Assembly (NCBI GenBank): GCA_965200835.1
Contig: OZ241390.1
Coordinates: 930,001 to 994,000 of the forward strand
Source of the DNA: JAPPFW01 sp965200835
Lineage (GTDB): Bacteria; Actinomycetota; Acidimicrobiia; Spongiisociales; Spongiisociaceae
Direction of reading: 5' to 3'
DNA length: 64,000 bases
The number at the start of each line of letters is the position of its first letter. Position 1 is the stretch's first letter. Position numbers and translations under genes: made by a program. Positions 61,205 to 64,000 of the stretch are shown here, in pieces. The notes below the pieces were generated by a model that was not told where the DNA came from, did no database searches, and saw only the letters and a list, made by a program, of their open reading frames with translations.

Positions 61205-61816
61205 TCAGCCAGCCAGTCCTGGCCCTACCCGCGGGACGATACCGAACTCCTGTCCGGCGTCGAGGAGGCAGTCGAACAGGTACTGACCGTAGGACCGATC
61301 GCCGGAGATGAGATAGGACCGGGTCTTGCCCTGGTCGTGGCGAACGATGTCGCAGGTGACCCGAGCAATCGATCCCGAAACGGCCGCTCCGTCCGGTGTC
61401 ATGTGATCGCTCCAGTCGAGGTTGCATAGCTTATCCAGCACCGAGGCCGAGTCCCTCCCGGTCAACCGGAATAGCGCCCGGCTGTGCGTGTAATCGATCA
61501 CGGTGATATGGCCGGATCGATCCAGGCGATCGAGGAGGGCCTGGGCGGCGTCCGCCGGACCCAGAAGGATCCATTCGTCCGGCCGCTGACCGACGATGAG
61601 CACTTCACCCTCCGTCCGGCTGGTTCCGAAACGGACCGCCGGCCAACCGGCTGCGACGGTCCCCCATCCGGCCCGCACCACCGTCTTGGCCAGAGAGGAG
61701 ACATCGCACAGCGTGAGCAGCACATCGGCGTCCGGTCCACCGGCGTGGGCGGGGAGGCGCGTCCCACGCCCGTAGGGGGCGGTCACCGGACTCTCGAAGG
61801 CTGGGTGCTCAGCCAC
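61205..61816 (-). CDS. soxG: Sarcosine oxidase gamma-like subunit (SoxG)
   Basis: The 203-residue small subunit of the heterotetrameric oxidase has LLTLCDVSSLAKT, the GCVT-like WILLGPADAAQALLDRLDR and DYTHSRALFRLTGRDSASVL. It overlaps the soxA stop by 8 bp. In the N-methylglutamate route the homologous subunit would be MgdD. Confidence 0.83.
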   Translation of the reverse strand: MAEHPAFESPVTAPYGRGTRLPAHAGGPDADVLLTLCDVSSLAKTVVRAGWGTVAAGWPAVRFGTSRTEGEVLIVGQRPDEWILLGPADAAQALLDRLDRSGHITVIDYTHSRALFRLTGRDSASVLDKLCNLDWSDHMTPDGAAVSGSIARVTCDIVRHDQGKTRSYLISGDRSYGQYLFDCLLDAGQEFGIVPRVGPGLAG

Positions 61817-64000
61817 GAACCCGCTCTCCTGCCGGGTCGAAGTGGGCGTGGTGCTCCATGACCCGAGCCGTGATGCGGCGGCCGCCGGTGATGACGACCG
61901 TCAGTTCCGAACCCGGCGCAGCAGCCTCCGGGAGCACCTGGCCGAGACAGATCGACCGACCCAGCGTCGGGGACCTGCGAGAGGAGGTGATGCGGCCGAT
62001 GATCTCATCGGTGCCAGGTCGCACGATCTGGCTGGCCTCGTGGGGAACCACCAGGGGGTCCGTGGGCTGGATGGCCACCAGGACCGGCGCTGAGGTGTCG
62101 TCCATAGCCCGGGCCAGCTCGGGCTTGCCTGCGAAGTCGTCCTTGTCCAGCTTGATGAGGTGGGGCAATCCAACTGCGGGCGCCTTGGTGAGCCCGTCCG
62201 TGTCCTGCCCTACGATGAAGTGACCCTTCTCGAGGCGCATGATGCGCTGGCACTCCACCCCGAACGGCCGAACGCCCAGATCCCGGCCCGCTTCCAACAG
62301 CGCCTCCCACACATGCAGGCCGTGGCCGGCTGGAACGTGAAGCTCGAAGGAGAGCTCCCCGGTGAAGCCGATGCGCCACATGAAGCAGTTCCTGACGCCC
62401 GCGATCGTGCCGGTGCGGACTTGCAGGTACCCGAAGGACCCGGGGGCGAGGTCCACATCCTCCACCAGGCGGTCCACCAGGGAGCGAGAGTGGGGACCGG
62501 CCACGTTGATGCTAGTGAACCCGGAGGTGACCGGGGTGAGGTGAACCCGCCAATCGGGATGCTCGGTCTGCAGCCAGCCTTCGGCCCACTCCCACACCGT
62601 GGCCGCGCCCGAGCTGGTGGTGGTCATCAGGTAATGCTGATCACCCAGGCGCCCGGTGATCCCGTCGTCTAGGACCACTCCGTCCTCCGAGCACATGAGG
62701 CCGTAGCGCACCGAGCCGACCGGCAACTTACTCCACTTGTTGGTGTAGAGCAGCTCCAGCAGCTTCGGCACATCGGGGCCCCGCAGGTCGAGCTTCCCAA
62801 GGGGGGTGACATCCATGATGCCGACCTGGCTGCGGGTGTTCCGGACCTCGCCGGACGGATCGCCGTAGTGATCGGGACGGATCCACTGGCCCGCAAGCAT
62901 GAAGGTGGCGCCGTTGGCTTCATGCCAGGGTTGAATCGACGACACCCTCACCGGTTCGAACGAGCGGCCGGCCAGAGCCCCCAAGGTGACGGGCGCATAC
63001 GGCGGCCGCCACACGGTGGTACCAACCTCCGCGATGGTTTCGTCCCGAGCCTCGGCCAGCACTGCCACCGTGTTGACGGTTTCCAGCTTGCCCTGGGAGG
63101 GTCCCATGGTGGCGGTGGTGTAGCGCTTGAGCAGCTCGACCGAGTCGTATCCCTCGGCCGCCGCACCCACCATGTCCTTGGAGCTGACATCCTCCGAGAA
63201 GTCGACCACCCCGTGCGTGGTCGATCGGAAAAGAGCCGGATGGGGGTGCCTGGCGAGCGCCGCACGGGTATCCACAGGCCAGGCGGGCTCGTCACCGGCC
63301 ACCGGCCGCGCCCGCGCGGTGGCGGCCTGCCAGCGGTGAGCTACGGCCCGTGCCCGGGCGGCGGCCAGGCGGCCGGTAGCCCGAGCGTGCTCGATCAGCT
63401 GTTCGTGGCTGCCGTCCCCGGCGAGGCCCCCGGTCGCCAGTACGTTACCGATGGGAACCGAGGGGAAGAACCGGGCTGCTGCCTCGTCATAAACGGGCCG
63501 ATCGCCCGACATGTTCAGCAGCGAGGTGGGGGCGGTCCAGCCTGTGGCGGTCACCAGCAGATCGCATTCGAGCTTCCTGCCGTCCCCGAGTTCCACCCCC
63601 TCTACCGACCGGGAACCCCCGAGGGCTGCCACGAGGCTCTCTCCCTTGCGGGCGTCCACCACCGTCACGGCCGCACCGACCCTGGCCAGGTCGGCGGCGA
63701 CTGCATCCCCTTCGGAGTTGGCCGTGAACACCACCGCGGTGCCGCCCGGTCTCACCGCGTACATGTTCACGAATCGTCGCACTCCGCCCGCCAGCATCAC
63801 ACCCGGCTTGTCGTTGCCGGCGAACACGTAGGGTCGTTCGATCAGGCCCGGCGCCACGATCAGGACCTTGGCCCTGGCTTTGACGAGCCGCTCGAGCACC
63901 GTCGGGTGACTGCGCTGGACGATGGCAATCCAGTTGTCCTCGTAACGGCCGCTAACAGTGGAGTCGGTCAGCACTTCCACTCCGGCTGCCGCCACCCTTG
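61809..64000 (-). CDS. soxA: Sarcosine oxidase alpha-like subunit, 5' end beyond the window
   Basis: The visible part is about 730 residues of a subunit that is usually around 970. It has an NAD/FAD-type region (LIVAPGLIERPYVFAGNDKPG, LLVTATGWTAPTSLLN) and a C-terminal aminomethyltransferase (GCV_T) domain that binds tetrahydrofolate (VGIMDVTPLGKLDLRG; KGHFIVGQDTDGLT). The frame is open to the window edge. Substrate could be sarcosine, dimethylglycine or N-methylglutamate (MgdC). Confidence 0.88.
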   Translation of the reverse strand, partial: RVAAAGVEVLTDSTVSGRYEDNWIAIVQRSHPTVLERLVKARAKVLIVAPGLIERPYVFAGNDKPGVMLAGGVRRFVNMYAVRPGGTAVVFTANSEGDAVAADLARVGAAVTVVDARKGESLVAALGGSRSVEGVELGDGRKLECDLLVTATGWTAPTSLLNMSGDRPVYDEAAARFFPSVPIGNVLATGGLAGDGSHEQLIEHARATGRLAAARARAVAHRWQAATARARPVAGDEPAWPVDTRAALARHPHPALFRSTTHGVVDFSEDVSSKDMVGAAAEGYDSVELLKRYTTATMGPSQGKLETVNTVAVLAEARDETIAEVGTTVWRPPYAPVTLGALAGRSFEPVRVSSIQPWHEANGATFMLAGQWIRPDHYGDPSGEVRNTRSQVGIMDVTPLGKLDLRGPDVPKLLELLYTNKWSKLPVGSVRYGLMCSEDGVVLDDGITGRLGDQHYLMTTTSSGAATVWEWAEGWLQTEHPDWRVHLTPVTSGFTSINVAGPHSRSLVDRLVEDVDLAPGSFGYLQVRTGTIAGVRNCFMWRIGFTGELSFELHVPAGHGLHVWEALLEAGRDLGVRPFGVECQRIMRLEKGHFIVGQDTDGLTKAPAVGLPHLIKLDKDDFAGKPELARAMDDTSAPVLVAIQPTDPLVVPHEASQIVRPGTDEIIGRITSSRRSPTLGRSICLGQVLPEAAAPGSELTVVITGGRRITARVMEHHAHFDPAGERVRG

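Overview
The window looks like a chromosomal piece of a high-GC, free-living actinobacterium. The GC content, frequent GTG/TTG starts, ATGA/GTGA-coupled operons, and lipoproteins with Thr/Glu/Ala-rich linkers point that way. A marine or host-associated member of Acidimicrobiia is my guess, but no rRNA, tRNA or single-copy marker is present to settle it. I see no insertion sequence, prophage, CRISPR array or tRNA. Coding density is high, with small islands of gene decay.

Left part (1-20 kb). An oligopeptide-type binding lipoprotein with a 30-bp tandem repeat comes first. It is followed by a purine salvage pair (adenosine deaminase and an NCS2 permease), a decayed DUF1828-like gene, a solo MalK-type ATPase, a geranylgeranyl-reductase-like flavoprotein, an O-methyltransferase, a betaine/homocysteine methyltransferase, a VOC protein and a rhodanese with a possible structured leader. 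Next is a divergent glycine-betaine ABC system in which both the binding protein and the permease are tandem duplications, then a molybdate modABC operon.

Middle (20-31 kb). This accessory stretch holds a folate-enzyme relative, a CitE-like lyase, two adjacent frameshifted pseudogenes (one carrying a 21-bp tandem repeat), a class III CoA-transferase, a D-threonine-aldolase-like enzyme and a DMT exporter. It ends with a probable restriction-modification pair (beta-class DNA methyltransferase plus a candidate nuclease) and a DUF4143-type ATPase.

31.8-39.6 kb. A tight twelve-gene operon encodes a bacterial multicomponent monooxygenase of the toluene/alkene type: diiron alpha and beta, gamma, effector, Rieske ferredoxin and FAD reductase. 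The order is A-B-D-E-C-F, unlike tmoABCDEF. It is bundled with an enlarged DJ-1/PfpI protein, two NTF2/SnoaL-fold proteins, an unrecognised protein, a DUF59 Fe-S assembly protein and an ABM-domain protein. This is the best candidate for an undescribed oxidation system.

40-55 kb. A catabolic region contains a three-part RbsABC-type importer split across the region, a NicX-like 2,5-dihydroxypyridine dioxygenase, an alpha/beta hydrolase, an amidase, cupins, a NodB-like deacetylase, a PhyH dioxygenase, an amidohydrolase, an MDR oxidoreductase, and a 2-oxoacid dehydrogenase E1 alpha/beta pair with a free-standing lipoyl-domain protein but no E2. Ring opening and amide hydrolysis of an N-heterocycle is a reasonable reading.

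55.7-64 kb. An SDR enzyme is followed by a glutamine-synthetase-like gene divergent from glxBCD-like genes, convergent with soxG and soxA (soxA cut by the window edge). This set matches either the N-methylglutamate pathway for methylamine or sarcosine oxidation. With betaine uptake and betaine/homocysteine methyl transfer upstream, methylated-amine use is a repeated theme.
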